Positions 8,272 to 18,606 are shown, counted from the first letter of the stretch. The stretch: 64,000 nt of DNA from Mycobacterium aquaticum (GCF_002086485.1 NZ_MVHF01000005.1:186001-250000); one strand, 5' to 3'. Made by a program: numbers and translations. The notes: generated from the sequence alone by a model not told the origin.

Positions 8272-9432
8272 ATGGCATTCGGCGACTACCAACTCGAGAT
8301 CTACCTCCAGGGCCTGGCCGGTGTTATGCCGGGTCTGCCGATGGACTACGCGGGACTGGAGGCCAAGGCGCAGGCCGCCATGCCGCCGTCGGTGTGGTCG
8401 TATGTGGCAGGCGGGGCCGGCGACGAACGCACCCAACGGGTCAATCGCAGCGCGTTCGACCGATGGGGTCTCATGCCCCGCATGTTCAACGCGCACAAGG
8501 AGCGTGACCTCGGCGTCGAGGTGTTCGGCCTCACGCTGCCGTCACCGCTGTTCATGGCTCCGGTCGGGGTGCTCGGCATCAGCAGCCAGGACGGACACGG
8601 TGATCTCGCCGCCGCCCGTGCCGCCGCGAAAACTGGTGTGCCGTTGATGCTTTCGACGCTGACCGAAGATCCGATGGAAGATGTCGCCGCGCAATTCGGC
8701 GACACTCCTGGCTTTTTCCAGCTCTACACCCCGACGGACAAGGAGTTGGCGGCCAGCCTGGTGCAACGCGCCGAGGCCGCCGGGTTCAAGGCCATCGTCG
8801 TCACGCTGGACACCTGGGTGCCCGGGTGGCGCCCCCGCGATCTGGCCACCTCGAACTTCCCCCAGCTGCGCGGCAAGTGTCTGGCCAACTACACCACCGA
8901 CCCGGTGTTCCGCGCCGGGCTGGCCCAGCCACCTGAGCAGAACCCGCAGGCCACCGTGCTGCGTTGGGTCAGCCTGTTCGGAAACCCGCTCACGTGGGAC
9001 GACCTGCCGTGGCTGCGGTCCCTGACCACACTGCCGCTCATCGTCAAGGGCATCTGCCATCCCGACGATGCGCGCCGGGCCAAGGACGGGGGAGTCGACG
9101 GCATCTACTGCTCGAATCACGGCGGACGCCAGGCCAACGGCGGGATCCCGGCGATCGACTGTCTGCCGGGGGTGGTCGAGGCCGCCGACGGGCTGCCGGT
9201 GTTGTTCGACTCCGGCATCCGCAACGGCGCGGACATCGTCAAGGCCCTCGCACTGGGCGCGACCGCGGTCGGGGTGGGCAGGCCCTATGTGTACGGGCTG
9301 GCCCTCGGTGGGACGGACGGCGTTGTGCACGTGCTGCGCTCGCTGCTCGCCGAGGCTGACCTGATCATGGGGGTCGACGGCTATCCCACGCTGGCCGACC
9401 TCACGCCCGACGCGTTGCGCCGAGTCGAATAG
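8272..9432 (+). CDS. FMN-dependent alpha-hydroxy-acid oxidase, lactate 2-monooxygenase type
   Basis: The 386-residue (beta/alpha)8 FMN enzyme closely resembles M. smegmatis lactate 2-monooxygenase, which converts L-lactate to acetate and CO2. Shared segments include [40 protein letters not shown] and SNFPQLRG. The catalytic-His signature [14 protein letters not shown] is at about residues 278-291, and the phosphate-binding [17 protein letters not shown] with VGVGRP follows. Several residues differ from the characterised enzyme, so a different 2-hydroxy acid is possible. It begins 25 bp after viuB and may be cotranscribed. Confidence 0.85.
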   Translation: MAFGDYQLEIYLQGLAGVMPGLPMDYAGLEAKAQAAMPPSVWSYVAGGAGDERTQRVNRSAFDRWGLMPRMFNAHKERDLGVEVFGLTLPSPLFMAPVGVLGISSQDGHGDLAAARAAAKTGVPLMLSTLTEDPMEDVAAQFGDTPGFFQLYTPTDKELAASLVQRAEAAGFKAIVVTLDTWVPGWRPRDLATSNFPQLRGKCLANYTTDPVFRAGLAQPPEQNPQATVLRWVSLFGNPLTWDDLPWLRSLTTLPLIVKGICHPDDARRAKDGGVDGIYCSNHGGRQANGGIPAIDCLPGVVEAADGLPVLFDSGIRNGADIVKALALGATAVGVGRPYVYGLALGGTDGVVHVLRSLLAEADLIMGVDGYPTLADLTPDALRRVE

Positions 9433-9453
9433 CGGATCAGGTAGTCGGCTACT

Positions 9454-9475
9454 CGTGCCCGCGGCCGTCGGCACG
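9454..9475 (+). terminator. Possible hairpin after the hydroxyacid oxidase gene
   Basis: CGTGCC and GGCACG pair around a ten-base loop, 21 bp after the oxidase stop, and no T-run follows. It could be a mycobacterial I-shaped terminator, but evidence beyond pairing is absent. Confidence 0.25.
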
Positions 9476-9486
9476 GCGAGCATGAT

Positions 9487-10317
9487 GTGATGCCATCGCC
9501 ATCACCGCTCGCGCCACTGCGACCCGCAACGACTCTCGATGAGGTCGTCGCCAACATCGACGCTGTGATCGACTGGTCGATCGCAGCGTCGAGCCGGCTC
9601 GGTTACTTCGCCGCCCTGTACAAGCGGATCACGGTGGCCGTGAAGGCGGCGGTGTCCGGCGGGGTGTTCGAGGACGGTCCCCGGCTGGCGCGACTGGACG
9701 TGACGTTCGCCAACCGCTACTTCGATGCGCTGAACGGCTACTTTCACCCCGACGGGTACGCCAAACCGACGCGGTCATGGCGGCTGACCTTCGACGCCGC
9801 GGCCCGGCCGGCGCCGATCATGTTGCAGCACATGCTCGCCGGCGTCAACGCGCACATCGGCCTTGACCTCGGCATCGTCGCGCAAGCCGTCGATACGGCG
9901 ACCCGCGACATGAAGACCGACTTCGATCGGATCAACGCGGTCCTGGCAAGCCAGGTCAGCGGCGTCGTCGCCGACATCGACGAGCTCTCACCGGCGTTGG
10001 CCGACGTCTACGCGGTGCTCATGAAGAACGAGATCTTCCTGATCGACCAGTCGGTCACGGCCTTCCGTGACGACGCCTGGCGATTCGCGACGGTACTGGC
10101 GCTCGAGCCGGGTTTCCTGCGACCGGTCACGATCCGGTTCCGCGACATCGCCGTGGCCGGGCAAGGTGCGCTCGTCTATGACCCGCCCGGCGTTGTCGGG
10201 CTCATCCAGACGGCGATCGACGCGATCGCGGCGCGGGAGAGTCGCGACGTCGCCCGCAACATTCGCGTCCTCGACGAGATCGCCGCAAACCCGGCACCCA
10301 TGCCTGCCGCGCTCTGA
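9487..10317 (+). CDS. DUF5995 family protein
   Basis: The 276-residue protein matches the pattern I associate with DUF5995: [15 protein letters not shown] near residue 75, then [18 protein letters not shown] (about 115-132), and a helical C-terminal half. It appears all-alpha and soluble, with no signal peptide. GTG 9487 is directly followed by ATG 9490; either may be used. The function of the family is unknown to me. It stands alone between the oxidase and xerC. Confidence 0.7.
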   Translation: MMPSPSPLAPLRPATTLDEVVANIDAVIDWSIAASSRLGYFAALYKRITVAVKAAVSGGVFEDGPRLARLDVTFANRYFDALNGYFHPDGYAKPTRSWRLTFDAAARPAPIMLQHMLAGVNAHIGLDLGIVAQAVDTATRDMKTDFDRINAVLASQVSGVVADIDELSPALADVYAVLMKNEIFLIDQSVTAFRDDAWRFATVLALEPGFLRPVTIRFRDIAVAGQGALVYDPPGVVGLIQTAIDAIAARESRDVARNIRVLDEIAANPAPMPAAL

Positions 10318-10402
10318 CGCTGGGCGGGAAAGCAACAGAGAACTGCCGCCGGACGGCGGCGCGTCGGGTGCATGGGGTCCGGGCTTCTGTCACGGTAGGA
10401 CC

Positions 10403-11326
10403 ATGGACACCGGCGGGCAGGAGAGCAGCGATCCGAGGCTCGGACCTGTACTCGACGAGTTCGACGAGTACCTCGCGTTGCAGAGAGGTCGTTCCGAGCA
10501 CACCCGGCGGGCTTATCGCGGTGACCTACGGTCGTTGTTCGACTACACCGGTGGTGGCCTGGAGACCCTGACCCTGCCGACGCTGCGGTCCTGGCTGGCT
10601 GCCCAGTCCGCGGCAGGCGCGGCGCGCACCACGCTGGCCCGCCGCACGTCGTCGATCAAGACCTTCACCGCTTGGGCCTACCGGCGCGGGCTGCTCGCCA
10701 ACGATCCGGCGGCGCGGCTGCAGACTCCCAGATCGCGCCGCACGCTGCCGCCGGTGCTTCGTCAGGATCAGGCGCTCGACGCCATGGCCGCACTGAAATC
10801 GGGTGCAGAGCAAGGGGATCCGTTGGCGTTGCGTGACCGGCTGATCGTCGAGATGCTCTACGCCACCGGTATCCGGGTCAGCGAGTTGTGCGGGTTGGAC
10901 ATCGACGACGTCGACCGCGAACGCCGCGTACTGCGGGTCCTTGGCAAGGGCAACAAGCAGCGCACGGTGCCATTCGGCGAACCGGCCCAGCAGGCGCTGA
11001 CCTCATGGCTGTCCGACGGGAGACCCGCAGTCGCCACGGCAGACTCCGGTCCGGCGCTGCTGCTGGGTGCGCGCGGTGGTCGACTGGACCCGCGGCAGGC
11101 CCGCACCGTGGTGCACCAGACTGTGGCCGCGGTCGAGGGCGCGCCGGACATCGGTCCGCACGGCCTGCGGCACAGCGCGGCCACACATCTGTTGGAGGGC
11201 GGCGCCGATCTACGCGTCGTTCAGGAGCTGCTCGGCCACACGACGCTGGCGACCACGCAGCTCTATACCCACGTCACTGTGGCCCGGTTGCGCGCGGTGC
11301 ACGATCAGGCCCACCCGAGGGCATGA
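10403..11326 (+). CDS. xerC: Site-specific tyrosine recombinase XerC
   Basis: This 307-residue tyrosine recombinase (Rv2894c type) resolves chromosome dimers at dif with XerD. An N-terminal SAM-like DNA-binding domain spans about 15-105. In the catalytic domain I see Arg158 ([11 protein letters not shown]), Lys182 (GKGNKQR), His253-x-x-Arg256 ([10 protein letters not shown]), His279 ([10 protein letters not shown]) and nucleophile Tyr288 (QLYTHV), so the active site is complete. The frame extends upstream to 10067, but ATG 10403 gives the standard family length. Its stop overlaps the next gene's ATG. Confidence 0.93.
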   Translation: MDTGGQESSDPRLGPVLDEFDEYLALQRGRSEHTRRAYRGDLRSLFDYTGGGLETLTLPTLRSWLAAQSAAGAARTTLARRTSSIKTFTAWAYRRGLLANDPAARLQTPRSRRTLPPVLRQDQALDAMAALKSGAEQGDPLALRDRLIVEMLYATGIRVSELCGLDIDDVDRERRVLRVLGKGNKQRTVPFGEPAQQALTSWLSDGRPAVATADSGPALLLGARGGRLDPRQARTVVHQTVAAVEGAPDIGPHGLRHSAATHLLEGGADLRVVQELLGHTTLATTQLYTHVTVARLRAVHDQAHPRA

Positions 11327-12201
11327 CGCGGTCGGTCGTAGACCTTCCGTCCGGACCGGTCTCCTATCTCAGCTGGGCGCCAGACCGTCCGGTGCCGACA
11401 GTCGTGTTGTTGCACGGCGGCGGGGTGGACAACGCGTCGCTGTCGTGGGCCGGGATCGGGCCGCGGTTGGCCCAGGCCGGTTATCGCGTCATCGCCCCGG
11501 ACCATCCCGGTTACGGGCACAGCGGACCCGCGCGGCTACCGGCGACGCAGGAGCGACTGGTCGCCTACGTGGGAGAATTCGTCGACGCACTAGGCCTGCA
11601 GCGTTACGCGATCGGCGGTCTGTCACTCGGCGGCGGTATGACCATCGGCCACGTGCTGGACCGGCCCGACCGGGTCACCGCCGCGATGCTGCTCGGCAGC
11701 TACGGTGTCATGCCCCGGCTGTCGGACGGGCCGTTGTCCGGTGTGCGCCAACTGTTCACCTGGGCTGCGCTGCGCACCGGCCTGCTGGGCGCGGCGACCA
11801 CGTGGGTGGGCGGCAACCGCAGCGCGATGGCCCGCAGCATGCAGGCGCTGATCACAGACCCGAAGCAGCTCACCGACGAGTTGATGGACGAGGTCATGGC
11901 GGCTGCGGGCCGACCGGCCGGATTCGAAGGCTTCGAACAGTGGCAGCGCGACCAGGTCCAGTGGAACCGGTTGCGCACGGATTACACCGCGCGGCTGGCG
12001 TCGATGACGTGCCCGGTGCTCATCGTCCACGGCGAGCGCGATCCGGGCGTGCCGGTCGCCCGGGCCTGTGCGGCCGCGGCGCTGATCCCGAACGCACGGT
12101 TGAAAGTCATTGCGGGGGCGGGACATTGGGTGCAGCGCGACCGGCCCGACGCCGTACTCGACGCGTTGGTCGAGTTCTTGGACGCTAACGCAACAGCTTG
12201 A
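11323..12201 (+). CDS. Alpha/beta hydrolase
   Basis: The 292-residue alpha/beta hydrolase has [16 protein letters not shown] as its oxyanion region (about 27-42), [10 protein letters not shown], nucleophile Ser101 in GLSLGGG, Asp in HGERDPGVP and catalytic His in [11 protein letters not shown] near 267. The ATG overlaps the xerC TGA, so it is translationally coupled. Its 3' end overlaps the convergent F420 oxidoreductase gene by 17 bp. The substrate is unknown, and the xerC linkage looks positional rather than functional. Confidence 0.82.
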   Translation: MTRSVVDLPSGPVSYLSWAPDRPVPTVVLLHGGGVDNASLSWAGIGPRLAQAGYRVIAPDHPGYGHSGPARLPATQERLVAYVGEFVDALGLQRYAIGGLSLGGGMTIGHVLDRPDRVTAAMLLGSYGVMPRLSDGPLSGVRQLFTWAALRTGLLGAATTWVGGNRSAMARSMQALITDPKQLTDELMDEVMAAAGRPAGFEGFEQWQRDQVQWNRLRTDYTARLASMTCPVLIVHGERDPGVPVARACAAAALIPNARLKVIAGAGHWVQRDRPDAVLDALVEFLDANATA

Positions 12202-13150
12202 TCACCTCGGCCAGGTGCGGCAGCGCGGATTCGCGGCCCGGCCAAGCGTCGAACACCGTCCAGTAGCTGATGCCGAAGCGGCGTTGCCGGTCCGCCAGCG
12301 CTTCGGCCATCTGTTGGTGGCTGCCGAGCAGGACGAACGGAGATTCGAGCACCACGTCCGCCGGAACGCCGAAGGGCCGGGCCAGCTCGGCTGCGGCGGC
12401 AGCTGGGTCGTCGGTGTGCACGACGAACTGCAGCAACGCATTGAGCTCGACGGCGTCGAAGCGGTCACCCGCGGCGTCACGGACGACGCCGATCCGGTCC
12501 AGCAGGCCGGTGGGATCGAAATGGGTCAGCCGTACTTCGGTGGCGTCATGGTTGTGACTGAACCCCGCCAAGCCCGCGATATCGGCTGCCCGGCCCGCCA
12601 ATTGCAGCACGCGTGTGCCATTTCCGCCGATGAGCAGGGGAACATCGACTCCCGGTGGCGCGACGAGTTCGCCCGCGTCGGCCCGCACGCAGTAGTGCGC
12701 GCCGTCGACGTCGACGGCCTTGCCTGCCAGCAGTGGCCGGATGACCTCGACGGACTCGATCAGCCGATCCACCCGGGTGGCGCCGGGGTCGAATTTCAGC
12801 CCGGCCGCGTCGTATTCGGCTTTCATGTGGCCCGCGCCCAGGCCCAGCTCGAACCGCCCGCCGGAAAGCGCTGCCAGGCATGCGGTTTCCCGCGCGGTGT
12901 CGACCGGGTGCCGCAGGTCGTTGTTGAGCACCAGGGTGCCGGTGTGCAGCGATGAGGTGACCGCGCATGCCACCGCGGCGCCGACGAAGGGGGATATCGA
13001 CGCCACCAGATGATCGGGAATCGTCAGTACGTCGAACCCGGATTGTTCGACGGAGACCACGAATTCGGTGAAAGCCCTACCCCGGGGCAGTGCGGTGTGC
13101 AGGCCGAAACGCATCGGTCGATTGCGGTGGGATTCCGACGCGGCGGTCAT
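12185..13150 (-). CDS. F420-dependent LLM-class oxidoreductase
   Basis: The 321-residue luciferase-like TIM-barrel protein (Rv2893 type) should use coenzyme F420 for hydride transfer. MRFGLHTALPRG opens the barrel, with TIPDHLVASISP, LSGGRFELGLGAGHMKAEYDAAGL (about 104-127) and the conserved LLIGGNGTRVLQLAGRAADI phosphate region following. Upstream in-frame codons exist, but ATG 13150 leaves only a 13-residue leader before MRFGLHT. The substrate is unknown. Convergent with the hydrolase gene. Confidence 0.82.
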   Translation of the reverse strand: MTAASESHRNRPMRFGLHTALPRGRAFTEFVVSVEQSGFDVLTIPDHLVASISPFVGAAVACAVTSSLHTGTLVLNNDLRHPVDTARETACLAALSGGRFELGLGAGHMKAEYDAAGLKFDPGATRVDRLIESVEVIRPLLAGKAVDVDGAHYCVRADAGELVAPPGVDVPLLIGGNGTRVLQLAGRAADIAGLAGFSHNHDATEVRLTHFDPTGLLDRIGVVRDAAGDRFDAVELNALLQFVVHTDDPAAAAAELARPFGVPADVVLESPFVLLGSHQQMAEALADRQRRFGISYWTVFDAWPGRESALPHLAEVIKLLR

Positions 13151-13244
13151 GGTTCTGACGATAGGCCGCTCCGGTCGCGGCGGTGAGGGTGCGCAAACCG
13201 CTGACGTTCGGCGGCGTGCCGGGCAACAGACACGCACGCTCGCC

Positions 13245-13739
13245 TCAACCGGCCAGCGGTTTGAGTCGGATCGGGGTCTCGGCCAGCAGCCCCAGCGGAT
13301 CGACGTAATCGGCGCGCGCGGCCGGCCCCCACATCGCGCCCCAGTGCAGGCACGCGGCCACTGGGCAGCCGGCGTGGCCCGCCATCAGCTCGCCCAGCAG
13401 CTGTCCGGAGGTGACCACCTGCCCGCGCCGAACCGTGGCCCGCACCGGTTCATAGCTGGTGTGCAGGCCGCCGGCATGGGCGATGGACACCACGGGTCGC
13501 CCGGCGAGTACCCCCGCGAACACCACTGTGCCCGGGCCTGCGGCGTAGACGGGTTGTCCCGTCGTCCCGGCGAGGTCGACCCCGCGGTGACCGCGGTTCC
13601 AGTTCGGCGACGGTGCGTCGAACGTGCGGGTCACCGTGGGCCGCGGTATCACCGGCCACTGCAGCCGCGTGCCTTCGGCGCGTGCGGTGACCGGCCAGGC
13701 GAGTGCGGTGACGGCCAGCGCGGCAGCCAGCGTCTTCAT
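13245..13739 (-). CDS. Secreted M23-like (LytM domain) protein with altered active site
   Basis: The 164-residue protein has a Sec signal peptide (cleavage likely after ARA at residue 21) and a compact LytM domain. Zinc-ligand positions are His51 and Asp55 (HRGVDLAG) and His132 (LHWG). The general-base His two residues before the last ligand is Cys130 here (ACLHWG), so catalysis is doubtful. It may instead bind peptidoglycan or activate an amidase. Rv2891 of M. tuberculosis holds the same place next to rpsB. Transcribed divergently from rpsB. Confidence 0.8.
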   Translation of the reverse strand: MKTLAAALAVTALAWPVTARAEGTRLQWPVIPRPTVTRTFDAPSPNWNRGHRGVDLAGTTGQPVYAAGPGTVVFAGVLAGRPVVSIAHAGGLHTSYEPVRATVRRGQVVTSGQLLGELMAGHAGCPVAACLHWGAMWGPAARADYVDPLGLLAETPIRLKPLAG

Positions 13740-14064
13740 CCGATCAGTTCAGCGTGGCAGCTCCGCGGTGGGAAGCCCGAAGTCGCGGGTCTGTGGATAA
13801 CCTCGACCACGAGTGAGCGCCCCGCCGCGAAGCCCTGGTCGCGCAGGGACAGAGCACCCCGGCGCAGCGTGTAAACTTCTACCCGCAGCTCGCCGAGCGG
13901 GCTGACTTCGCGTGTTCGCGCCACGACCGCCCCAGCGGGGGTCGTAACCGGATGCCGGCGGTCCTGACCTGGGATTCCAGGGCGGGCCCGGCAACCAGTG
14001 GACACCAGGGCCTGGCATCACCGATACCGGGCGACAACCGACAATAAAAGGACATCGGCTCACT
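13740..14064. other. Intergenic region between the M23-like gene and rpsB
   Basis: These 325 bases separate divergent genes. A minus-strand frame of 89 codons runs through the region but has no family features. TGTGTAAACT-like sequence around 13870 could include a -10 element (TAAACT at 13872-13877), although no well-spaced -35 was found. AAAGGA at 14046 may serve rpsB. The rpsB promoter and leader must lie here. No RNA gene was recognised. Confidence 0.5.
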
Positions 14065-14898
14065 ATGGCTGTTGTAACCATGAAGCAGCTGCTCGACAGC
14101 GGCGCACACTTCGGGCACCAGACCCGACGCTGGAACCCCAAGATGAAGCGGTTCATCTTCACCGACCGCAACGGCATCTACATCATCGACCTGCAGCAGA
14201 CGCTGACCTACATCGACAAGGCGTACGAGTTCGTCAAGGAAACCGTCGCCCACGGCGGCAGCGTGCTGTTCGTCGGCACCAAGAAGCAGGCGCAGGAGTC
14301 CATCGCCGATGAGGCCACCCGCGTCGGCATGCCGTACGTGAACCAGCGCTGGCTGGGCGGCATGCTCACCAACTTCTCGACCGTGCACAAGCGCCTCCAG
14401 CGCCTCAAGGAGCTCGAGGCCATGGAGCAGACCGGTGGCTTCGAGGGTCGCACCAAGAAGGAAATCCTCATGCTCACGCGTGAGAAGAACAAGCTTGAGC
14501 GCAGCCTCGGCGGTATCCGCGACATGCAGAAGGTGCCCTCGGCGATCTGGGTCGTCGACACCAACAAGGAGCACCTGGCGGTCAACGAGGCCATCAAGCT
14601 GGGCATCCCGGTCATCGCGATCCTCGACACCAACTGCGATCCCGACCAGGTCAACTACCCGATCCCGGGCAACGACGACGCGATCCGCTCGGCAGCTCTG
14701 CTGACCAAGGTGATCGCCTCCGCGGTTGCCGAGGGTCTGCAGGCCCGCGCCGGCCAGGGTGGGGCCAAGCAGGACGCCGAAGGCGCCGAGCCGCTCGCCG
14801 AGTGGGAGCAGGAACTGCTCGCCGGGGCGACCGCGGCCCCCGCCGAGGGCGGTGCCGAAGGTGCTCCCGCATCTGAATCATCCACTGACGCTTCCTGA
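14065..14898 (+). CDS. rpsB: 30S ribosomal protein S2
   Basis: The 277-residue ribosomal protein S2 joins the 30S subunit head-body junction. [23 protein letters not shown] opens the protein, and [20 protein letters not shown] and the [17 protein letters not shown] signature are intact. The C-terminal tail beyond residue 230 is acidic and Ala/Glu-rich, as in other actinobacteria. tsf follows after 29 bp, the conserved rpsB-tsf pair. The start matches the family N-terminus. Confidence 0.98.
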   Translation: MAVVTMKQLLDSGAHFGHQTRRWNPKMKRFIFTDRNGIYIIDLQQTLTYIDKAYEFVKETVAHGGSVLFVGTKKQAQESIADEATRVGMPYVNQRWLGGMLTNFSTVHKRLQRLKELEAMEQTGGFEGRTKKEILMLTREKNKLERSLGGIRDMQKVPSAIWVVDTNKEHLAVNEAIKLGIPVIAILDTNCDPDQVNYPIPGNDDAIRSAALLTKVIASAVAEGLQARAGQGGAKQDAEGAEPLAEWEQELLAGATAAPAEGGAEGAPASESSTDAS

Positions 14899-14927
14899 TT
14901 TTCTTCAGTCCAAGGAGGACTGCCTAC

Positions 14928-15743
14928 ATGGCTAACTACACCGCCGCCGACGTCAAGCGGCTTCGGGAGCTGACCGGTGCCGGCATGCTCGACTCCAAGA
15001 ACGCGCTGGTCGAGGCCGAGGGCGATTTCGACAAGGCTGTCGAACTGCTGCGTATCAAGGGGGCCAAGGATGTCGGCAAGCGCGCTGAGCGCGCCACCGC
15101 CGAGGGCCTGGTCGCCGCCAAGGACGGCGCCCTGATCGAGCTCAACTCCGAGACCGACTTCGTCGCCAAGAACGCCGAATTCCAGGCGCTGGCCGATCTC
15201 GTCGTGGCGGCTGCCGCCGCGTCGAAGGCCACCGACGTCGAGACGCTCAAGGCCGCCAAGGCCGGCGACACGACCGTCGAGCAGGCCATCGCGGACCTGT
15301 CGGCGAAGATCGGCGAGAAGCTCGAACTGCGTCGGGTCGCCTACTTCGACGGCACCGTCGAGACCTACCTGCACAAGCGTGCGGCGGACCTGCCGCCGGC
15401 CGTCGGTGTGCTGGTCGAGTACACGGGCGCTTCGGAAGAGGCCGCGCACGCCGTGGCGCTGCAGATCGCCGCTCTGAAGGCCAAATACCTCACCCGTGAG
15501 GATGTGCCGGAGGACGTGGTGGCCAACGAGCGCCGCATCGCCGAGGAGACCGCCCGCAACGAGGGCAAGCCCGAGCAGGCCCTGCCCAAGATCGTCGAGG
15601 GTCGCGTCACCGGCTTCTACAAGGACGTCGTGCTGCTGGATCAGCCGTCGGTGTCCGACAGCAAGAAGACCGTCAAGGCTCTGCTCGACGAGGCCGGCGT
15701 GACCGTGACCCGGTTCGCTCGCTTCGAGGTCGGTCAGGCCTAG
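14928..15743 (+). CDS. tsf: Elongation factor Ts
   Basis: The 271-residue EF-Ts is the guanine-nucleotide exchange factor for EF-Tu. The UBA-like N-terminus ([24 protein letters not shown]) is followed by the TDFVAKN core motif (about residue 80) and the dimerisation half with [24 protein letters not shown] lies about ten bases before the ATG. It is in an operon with rpsB and is followed by a long inverted repeat at 15757. Confidence 0.98.
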   Translation: MANYTAADVKRLRELTGAGMLDSKNALVEAEGDFDKAVELLRIKGAKDVGKRAERATAEGLVAAKDGALIELNSETDFVAKNAEFQALADLVVAAAAASKATDVETLKAAKAGDTTVEQAIADLSAKIGEKLELRRVAYFDGTVETYLHKRAADLPPAVGVLVEYTGASEEAAHAVALQIAALKAKYLTREDVPEDVVANERRIAEETARNEGKPEQALPKIVEGRVTGFYKDVVLLDQPSVSDSKKTVKALLDEAGVTVTRFARFEVGQA

Positions 15744-15756
15744 CAACGTAGTCGCT

Positions 15757-15798
15757 CTCATGGGCCGGCGGTACCACTTGGTACCGTCGGCCCATGAG
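15757..15798. repeat. 19-bp inverted repeat (one mismatch) across the amidase start codon
   Basis: Left arm CTCATGGGCCGGCGGTACC and right arm GGTACCGTCGGCCCATGAG are separated by the four-base loop ACTT; one of 19 pairs is mismatched. No T-run follows. It lies 13 bp after the tsf stop, and the amidase ATG (15794) lies inside the right arm. It could be an I-shaped terminator for rpsB-tsf, a structure masking the amidase start, or an operator. Confidence 0.8.
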
Positions 15799-17242
15799 TC
15801 GTTTCAGCGCCTTTGGCGACGATGCCCTCGGTGAGCATGACGCGGTCGGACTCGTCGAAGAACTGCGGGCCGGCCGAGTCTCGGCCGCCGAACTCGTCGA
15901 GGCCGCCATCGCCCGCACCGAGGCCGTCAACCCCACCCTGGGCGGGCTGGCGTTCGAAGCGTTCGATCGGGCCCGGACCCGGGTGGCCGCTCCCAGCCGC
16001 TTCGGCGGCTACTTCGACGGTGTGCCGAGCTTCATCAAGGACAACGTCGCGCTCGAGGGCATGCCCACCATGCAGGGCACGGACGCGTGGGAGCCGCGAC
16101 CGCAGCGCGCCAACGGCGACTTTGCGCGGGCCTACCTCGCGACAGGTCTCGTGCCGCTGGGCAAGACGCAGTTGTCCGAGTTCGGCTTCAGCGCATCGGC
16201 CGAGCACCCGCGGCTCGGACCGGTACGAAATCCATGGAATCCCGACTACACCGCCGGTGCGTCGTCAGCGGGCTCGGCGGCCTTCGTCGCCGCCGGTGTC
16301 GTGCCCATCGCGCACGCCAACGACGGCGGCGGTTCGATCCGGATCCCGGCCGCCTGCAACGGTTTGGTGGGACTCAAGCCGTCCCGCGGCCGACTGCCCC
16401 AGGACGCCGAATTCCGCCGCATGCCGCTGCGGATCGTTTCCGACGGTGTCGAGACCCGATCGGTGCGCGACACCGCGGCGTTCTACCGGGAGATGGAGCG
16501 GGTGTACCGCAACCCCAAGCTGCCGCCGATCGGAGACGTCAGCCGCCCCGGCAAGCAACGGCTGCGCATCGCGGTCTGCACGCAATCCGTTGCCCGTGAC
16601 GCCAGCCCGGAGATGTGCGAGTACACCCTCAAGACGGCGGCACTGCTCGAAGAACTCGGCCACCGGGTCACTCGGATCGGCAATCCCGTGCCTGCCCAGT
16701 TCAAGGACGACTTCCTGCTGTACTGGGCGTTTTTGGCGTACGCCCTGGTGCGCGGCGGTAGGCGGAGCTTCGGGCCGAGCTTCGACCGTGACCGGCTGGA
16801 CAACCTGACCCTCGGGCTCGAACGCCTGGCCGGCAGCCATCTCTACAAGCTGCCGGTCGCCATCACCCGCTTGGCGCGTTCCCGCCGCATCACCGAACGA
16901 CTGTCGAACAGCTACGACGTGGTCCTCATGCCGACGCTCGCCGAGACGACGCTGCCGATCGGCCAGCTCGACCCGACCGCCGACTATCAACAGATCATCG
17001 ACCGGCTCATCGAGTGGGTGGCTTTCACGCCGTTGCAGAACGCCACCGGGGACCCGGCGATATCGCTGCCGCTGGCGCAGACCGCCGACGGGTTGCCGGT
17101 CGGCATGATGTTCTCGGCCACCACAGGCCGCGAAGCGCGCCTGCTGGAACTGGCCTACGAACTCGAAGAAGCCCGGCCGTGGGCGCGCATACAAGATCCC
17201 GCTCCGCGGCGACGAAAAAGCACCCGAAAAGCGGTTGAGTAG
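15794..17242 (+). CDS. Amidase, amidase-signature family
   Basis: The 482-residue amidase (Rv2888c/AmiC type) hydrolyses carboxylic amides; the natural substrate is unknown. The Ser-cisSer-Lys triad is visible as Lys82 (SFIKDN), the Ser157/158 region (GASSAGSAAF) and nucleophile Ser181 (DGGGSIRIPA). The GLKPSRGRLPQD segment follows. No signal peptide is present. Its ATG lies within the right arm of an inverted repeat, which may tune its expression relative to tsf. Confidence 0.88.
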   Translation: MSRFSAFGDDALGEHDAVGLVEELRAGRVSAAELVEAAIARTEAVNPTLGGLAFEAFDRARTRVAAPSRFGGYFDGVPSFIKDNVALEGMPTMQGTDAWEPRPQRANGDFARAYLATGLVPLGKTQLSEFGFSASAEHPRLGPVRNPWNPDYTAGASSAGSAAFVAAGVVPIAHANDGGGSIRIPAACNGLVGLKPSRGRLPQDAEFRRMPLRIVSDGVETRSVRDTAAFYREMERVYRNPKLPPIGDVSRPGKQRLRIAVCTQSVARDASPEMCEYTLKTAALLEELGHRVTRIGNPVPAQFKDDFLLYWAFLAYALVRGGRRSFGPSFDRDRLDNLTLGLERLAGSHLYKLPVAITRLARSRRITERLSNSYDVVLMPTLAETTLPIGQLDPTADYQQIIDRLIEWVAFTPLQNATGDPAISLPLAQTADGLPVGMMFSATTGREARLLELAYELEEARPWARIQDPAPRRRKSTRKAVE

Positions 17243-17387
17243 CCGGATTCTGCGGGTGCATGCACGTATCTGCTACGGATTCAGTTGCGGTGGAGACATC
17301 ACGACGTAACTTCGACCGGGTCCTGTTAACTCGCGCGATACCGCGAATGGTCATCGGTGAAACACGTGGCTCGCAGCATTTCCCACT

Positions 17388-18569
17388 GTGGAAACCGCCA
17401 CTTCGGTACCGACACGAATGTCCACGACCCGTCGGGCCCCGGAGATCCAGACAACGACCGGCAACACGTTCGGCTGTCTGATTCGGTTCGCGCTGGCCAA
17501 TATTCGCCGCCGACCGGAACGGTTCGTGTTGTCGGTACTCGGCATCGCGCTGGCGATCGCATGCGTGACCATCGTCCGGACGATCGCATCGAGTCTGGCC
17601 ATCACCGGCGCCGATTCGGTCGACGACGTCGTGGGCGGCGCCCAGTTGTGGGTGGTACCGGCCGCCGGGGTGCACTACGACAACGACGTGCGGGCGTTGG
17701 TGGCCGACGGCGCCGCTCCGGTGATCACCGTGCCCGCCGGGTGGCGCGCGCAACGGATTCTCTCGGGCGTCACGACGGTCGGCAATACCAGCGTCTCGGT
17801 GCGCGGTAGCTCTGAAGTACCCTCCGCCGAAGCGGTTTTGGCTCCGGATCTGGCCGCCCGGCTGAGTGTCGCGTCCGGCGGCACCATCGATGTCGGCGGA
17901 CGGAAGCTCACCGCGGTGGTGTCCGGCTCCGGTGAGTCGCTGAAGGTGTCCACCGAGTTGGCACATGCGCTGGTCGGTGACAACGGGTGGTGGACCGTGC
18001 ACGCCCCGCCCGGCGCCGAGAAGCGCCGCGGCCTCGGCGAGACATTCGGTGCCGCAGTCGGTTTGCCGTCAGCGACCGACCCGTCGGTACAGCCCGACCC
18101 GGGCGGTACCGGACTGGTCTACGACACCGTCGGCGGTTCCGGCCCGCTGACCTTCGAACAGAAGTACTCAGCCCTGTTTTCGGGAAAGGTCACCAGCTCA
18201 ACCCTGGGTTTGATCTCGACCGTCGGTCTCGTGCTCGGCTTCGTCATCGCGGTGTCGTCCTTCCTGGCCGCGGTGGCCGAACGCAAACGTGAATTCGGGA
18301 TCATGAGCAGCATCGGGCTGGCCGACGAAGTGCTGTACTTCTTCCTGGTCGAGTCGGCCATGGTCTTTGTCGCGGCCTACGTGCTCGGCGTGCTCGGTGC
18401 GGGTGTTGCTGTGGCGCTGACGGTTCCGGGCATCGCGACGCTGACGGCCTGGGGTCAGGCCTCGGGAATGGTCGCGGCGTTCCTTCCCGCGATGGCCATC
18501 GTCGGCGCGCTGGTGCCGGTGCACCGGCTGCTGCAACAGCGACCGGTTGACCTACTGGGGGCACGGTGA
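17388..18569 (+). CDS. MacB/FtsX-like ABC transporter permease, full-length subunit
   Basis: The 393-residue permease has one N-terminal membrane helix (about 44-66, RFVLSVLGIALAIACV), an extracytoplasmic domain (about 67-270) and three C-terminal helices in an FtsX core with ERKREFGIMSSIGL. GTG 17388 is the longest start; ATG 17418, ten codons later, is as likely, and neither has a clear ribosome site. A half-size permease and an ATPase follow, forming one asymmetric exporter-like complex. Such systems usually move lipids, peptides or drugs, or do mechanical work; the cargo here is unknown. Confidence 0.8.
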   Translation: METATSVPTRMSTTRRAPEIQTTTGNTFGCLIRFALANIRRRPERFVLSVLGIALAIACVTIVRTIASSLAITGADSVDDVVGGAQLWVVPAAGVHYDNDVRALVADGAAPVITVPAGWRAQRILSGVTTVGNTSVSVRGSSEVPSAEAVLAPDLAARLSVASGGTIDVGGRKLTAVVSGSGESLKVSTELAHALVGDNGWWTVHAPPGAEKRRGLGETFGAAVGLPSATDPSVQPDPGGTGLVYDTVGGSGPLTFEQKYSALFSGKVTSSTLGLISTVGLVLGFVIAVSSFLAAVAERKREFGIMSSIGLADEVLYFFLVESAMVFVAAYVLGVLGAGVAVALTVPGIATLTAWGQASGMVAAFLPAMAIVGALVPVHRLLQQRPVDLLGAR

Positions 18570-18606
18570 CGAGCACAAGGGGCAGCGTGAGGGACGGGAA
18601 ACTCCG

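Noticed and set aside
10888..11322. Extended N-terminus for the hydrolase after xerC
   Set aside because: The extra 145 codons lie out of frame inside xerC. ATG 11323 with the ATGA overlap gives a normal hydrolase N-terminus.
13792..13800. TGTGGATAA, the complement of a DnaA-box-like TTATCCACA
   Set aside because: A single box, with only a weak relative near 3343. No A+T-rich region, dnaA or dnaN nearby, so not an origin.
13736..14005. 89-codon minus-strand frame upstream of rpsB
   Set aside because: It has no ribosome site or family motif and would occupy the region where the rpsB promoter must lie.
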